Below are positions 13,437 through 15,363 of a stretch of 15,363 nt of DNA, in pieces (position 1 is the first letter of the stretch; the number at the start of each line of letters is the position of its first letter). Made by a program: the position numbers and the translations under genes. Source of the DNA: Archaeoglobi archaeon (lineage in GTDB: Archaea; Halobacteriota; Archaeoglobi; Archaeoglobales; Archaeoglobaceae); the NCBI GenBank assembly GCA_004347865.1, contig QNUZ01000021.1:1-15363 (forward strand). The letters are read 5' to 3'. Under the pieces are notes generated by a model. It did no database searches, was not told the DNA's origin, and saw nothing but the letters and a program-made list of their open reading frames with translations.

Positions 13437-14689
13437 ATCGCACTGCTGAAAGCTTCGATCGTCCTTTCGATATCCTCTTCGGTGTGAGCGTAGCTCATAA
13501 AGCAGCTCTCGAACTGTGAAGGCGGGAAAAATACACCGTGTTCAAGTAATTTCCGGAAGAAGTTCATATAGGCCTCTTTGTTTAGCCTAAGTGCTTCATG
13601 ATAATTCTTTGGGGTTTTTCCAAAGTAGATACAGAACATAGAGGAAATCTGGCCCAGCTCAATACCTTCCTTGTCGTTTAGCAAATCTCTAATTCCGCAG
13701 CAGAGTTTTTTAGTCTTTTCAGCTGTTCTCTCAACAATTCTGTCCCTTTCTAATATCTTAACCGTTGTATAGCCAGCTATTAAGCTCATGGGGTTTCCGC
13801 TAAAAGTTCCGGCCTGATAAACGTCTCCTGAAGGTGAGATCCTGCTCATAATCTCCTTTCTCCCTCCATATATCCCAATAGGAAATCCGCCCCCTGCAAT
13901 CTTGCCTAACGTCGTGATATCCGGTTTTACGCCGTAGCACTCCTGAGCTCCGCCAAGAGAAAGTCTGAAGCCTGTGATTATTTCATCAAAGATTAGAAGA
14001 ACGTCGTTCTCTTTGGTTATTCTTCTAACTTCCTTGAGGTAGTCACCTTCCGGAATTATTAGTGCGGAGTTACCCATAACGGGCTCCATTATTACGCAGG
14101 CAACGTCTTTATTTTTTTCAAGCAGTTCTGAAAGCTTTTCCGTATCATTGAATGGAACTTGAAGAGTGTTTTTTACGAAATCGCTTGGAACGCCTGCAGA
14201 GTTCGGTATACCGAATGTAGTTGCCCCGCTTCCGGCTTTCACGAGCACGGCGTCGTGTGAACCGTGGAAGCTTCCTTCGATTTTCACGATTTTGTCTTTT
14301 CCAGTAAAACCCCTTGCTAGTCTGAGAGCCGACATCGTCGCCTCGCTGCCGGTGTTTACGAATCTTAGCATTTCTATGGATGGATAGAATTTTCTTATCA
14401 GTTTCGCGTATTTCACCTCAAGCTCAATGGGGGTCCCATAAAGCCATCCCCTCTCTAGCTGCTCCTTCAGAGCATCTTTCACTTCTGGATTTGCATGTCC
14501 CAGAATTAAAGCTCCGTAGGCCAGACAGTAATCTATGAACTCGTTTCCATCGACATCGAAAAGTTTAGAGCCGGCCGCCTTTGAGACGTAAAACGGATTC
14601 GGCTTGAAAGCTCTTACGGGGCTGCTGACACCTCCTGGCATGAGCTCGATTGCTTCCTTGTACAGCCTGCTGGACTTTTCCGTTTGCAT
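13433..14689 (-). CDS. hemL: Glutamate-1-semialdehyde 2,1-aminomutase
   Basis: A PLP enzyme that moves the amino group of glutamate-1-semialdehyde to give 5-aminolevulinate, the first common tetrapyrrole precursor in the C5 pathway. It has 418 residues of the class III aminotransferase fold: MPGGVSSPVRAF near the N terminus, NTGSEATMSALRLAR (112-126), GSFHGSHD (139-146), FDEIITGFR (234-242) with D235 on the PLP ring nitrogen, and the Schiff-base lysine K263 in LGKIAGGGFPIG. YQAGTFSGNP follows, typical of HemL. It is the first gene of the operon and has a leaderless-type promoter. HemA (glutamyl-tRNA reductase), HemB and HemD are not in the window. Confidence 0.96.
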   Translation of the reverse strand: MQTEKSSRLYKEAIELMPGGVSSPVRAFKPNPFYVSKAAGSKLFDVDGNEFIDYCLAYGALILGHANPEVKDALKEQLERGWLYGTPIELEVKYAKLIRKFYPSIEMLRFVNTGSEATMSALRLARGFTGKDKIVKIEGSFHGSHDAVLVKAGSGATTFGIPNSAGVPSDFVKNTLQVPFNDTEKLSELLEKNKDVACVIMEPVMGNSALIIPEGDYLKEVRRITKENDVLLIFDEIITGFRLSLGGAQECYGVKPDITTLGKIAGGGFPIGIYGGRKEIMSRISPSGDVYQAGTFSGNPMSLIAGYTTVKILERDRIVERTAEKTKKLCCGIRDLLNDKEGIELGQISSMFCIYFGKTPKNYHEALRLNKEAYMNFFRKLLEHGVFFPPSQFESCFMSYAHTEEDIERTIEAFSSAI

Positions 14690-14707
14690 GTAGAAACTTT
14701 TCGATAT

Positions 14708-14717
14708 TGTTTAAAAT
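14708..14717 (-). promoter_or_regulatory. TATA-like promoter of hemL-hemC-cobA
   Basis: On the minus strand the box reads ATTTTAAACA, centred about 24 nt from the hemL ATG at 14689. There is no Shine-Dalgarno before that ATG, so the operon mRNA should begin at or near the start codon. Confidence 0.55.
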
Positions 14718-14724
14718 TCCTTTC

Positions 14725-14764
14725 ACAACTGGGAAGCCTCGCCCTTCAGCGGGATGAGCTCAGC
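14725..14764 (+). mobile_element. Solitary IS200/IS605-like right-end relic, copy B
   Basis: Contains the same ordered blocks as copy A: ACAACTG, GGAAGCCT, CCTTCAG and TCAGC, with 3 nt between AAGCCT and CCTTCAG in both. CTCGC and GCGGG can pair (one G-U) around a CCTTCA loop. The string GGAAGCCTCGCCCTTCAG is what I would expect at the hairpin end after tnpB in IS200/IS605-type elements. No transposase or TnpB frame is in the 114-bp hemL/glutaminyl-cyclase gap, so it is a solo remnant or an independently kept small repeat. Confidence 0.55.
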
Positions 14765-14773
14765 GATAGAAAG

Positions 14774-14785
14774 AAATAAGTATAG
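14774..14785 (+). promoter_or_regulatory. TATA-like promoter of the glutaminyl cyclase gene
   Basis: AATAAGTATAGG is centred about 25 nt before the GTG at 14804, with a purine-rich stretch (GAAAG) upstream as a BRE candidate. It lies directly downstream of relic copy B. Confidence 0.45.
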
Positions 14786-14803
14786 GTAAATCTAGCTGCG
14801 ATT

Positions 14804-15363
14804 GTGAGAAGGCTTAAAATGATCCTAGCTCTACTGCTTCTCTCTCTCGCTTTAACGTCGCTTTATTTTCTCCCTTCCGAGAGAAGCGATAGCCCTGCTA
14901 TTCTTAGTTACAGGGTCGTAAGAACTTTTCCGCATGATCCAAATGCTTTCACGCAGGGCTTAGTTTATGAAAACGGCAGCCTTTACGAAAGTACGGGCCT
15001 TTACGGATGTTCAACGATCCGGAGAGTCGATCTTGAAACGGGTAGAATCTTGCAGATTAGGAACCTTCCAGCCAATTATTTTGGTGAGGGAATCGCAATC
15101 GTCGGCGATAGGATCATCCAGCTCACATGGAGAGAGCACAGAGGTTTCGTTTATGATAAGAAAACCTTTGAACTTCTTGAGGAATTCAGTTATCCAACTG
15201 AGGGTTGGGGGCTGACTTTTGACGGTAAAAGGCTCATAATGAGCGACGGTTCTTCCACCCTCTACTTTATGGATCCCAGTACATTCGAAATTCTTGGTAA
15301 GATTGAAGTTCATGACGGAAAAAAGGCGGTAGACAGACTTAATGAGCTCGAATTCATTGAAGG
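14804..15363 (+). CDS. Glutaminyl-peptide cyclotransferase-like protein, 5' part
   Basis: The frame is open to the window end (186 codons visible). Residues about 6-24 (ILALLLLSLALTSLYFLP) form a hydrophobic signal peptide or membrane anchor after MRRLK, with no lipobox cysteine, so the rest should face outside. The body matches the plant/bacterial-type glutaminyl cyclase family (a beta-propeller): FPHDPNAFTQGLVY, GSLYESTGLYG, NYFGEGIAIVGDRIIQLTWRE, TEGWGLTFDG, IMSDGSSTLYFMDP and LNELEFI at the visible end. These enzymes convert N-terminal glutamine to pyroglutamate; what they act on in archaea is not known to me. GTG 14804 is chosen because it lies about 25 nt after a TATA-like box; ATG 14819 is an alternative that shortens the basic N terminus. 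Confidence 0.88.
   Translation, partial: MRRLKMILALLLLSLALTSLYFLPSERSDSPAILSYRVVRTFPHDPNAFTQGLVYENGSLYESTGLYGCSTIRRVDLETGRILQIRNLPANYFGEGIAIVGDRIIQLTWREHRGFVYDKKTFELLEEFSYPTEGWGLTFDGKRLIMSDGSSTLYFMDPSTFEILGKIEVHDGKKAVDRLNELEFIE

Noticed and set aside
1..15363. CRISPR array, tRNA or rRNA genes, or an intact insertion sequence
   Set aside because: No regular repeat-spacer pattern, no tRNA T-loop or acceptor pattern, and no transposase frame was seen; only the two solo element ends are suggestive.

Overview
The window looks like a chromosomal core region of a hyperthermophilic euryarchaeon, most probably a member of the Archaeoglobales. I base this on the information-processing genes (archaeal exosome, 20S proteasome alpha subunit, TFE, aIF2-gamma, NreA), on the presence of Sep-tRNA:Cys-tRNA synthase, on the close resemblance of Rrp42, Rrp41 and Pop5 to the Archaeoglobus sequences I remember, and on the very tight gene packing. 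The species cannot be fixed from the sequence alone.

Layout. (1) 1-486: 3' part of a family II (DHH/DHHA2) inorganic pyrophosphatase. (2) 488-2454, minus strand: nreA, a PCNA-binding DNA repair factor, overlapping by 16 nt a radical SAM protein of the spore-photoproduct-lyase-like family. (3) 2504-3643: a divergently transcribed MFS transporter. (4) 3708-5643, minus strand: SepCysS (pscS) overlapping a LarE-type PP-loop sulfur transferase. (5) 5717-9662, plus strand: the short form of the archaeal exosome/proteasome superoperon, rnp2(pop5)-psmA-sbds-rrp4-rrp41-rrp42, with each junction an overlap or a 1-nt gap. (6) 9651-10163, minus strand: TFE, convergent with rrp42. (7) 10289-11835: aIF2-gamma overlapping a PIN-domain nuclease. 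(8) 11849-14689, minus strand: hemL-hemC-cobA, three early tetrapyrrole genes. (9) 14804 to the window end: 5' part of a glutaminyl-cyclase-like secreted or membrane-anchored protein.

Regulation. All eight operon-head start codons visible in the window lie 23-26 nt from the centre of a TATA-like box, so their mRNAs should be leaderless. Most downstream genes instead use Shine-Dalgarno motifs and/or overlap the preceding gene. Non-coding signals that stand out are: a 30-bp dyad centred on the aIF2-gamma TATA box; an 8+8 inverted repeat in the nreA/MFS divergent promoter; a perfect 11-bp hairpin inside the end of rnp2 just before psmA; and two related ~40-bp intergenic elements (upstream of aIF2-gamma and of the glutaminyl cyclase gene) that resemble solitary, decayed right ends of IS200/IS605-type elements without any tnpA or tnpB.

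How the genes work together. The central block links RNA maturation and decay (RNase P protein, exosome, SBDS), protein degradation (proteasome) and, next door, transcription and translation initiation (TFE, aIF2-gamma plus a PIN RNase). The pscS-larE pair is a plausible unit for sulfur insertion into tRNA-bound cysteine. The nreA-SPL-like pair is a plausible DNA repair unit. The hem genes feed uroporphyrinogen III toward precorrin-2, siroheme, heme and cobalamin. No CRISPR array, intact mobile element, tRNA or rRNA gene is visible.
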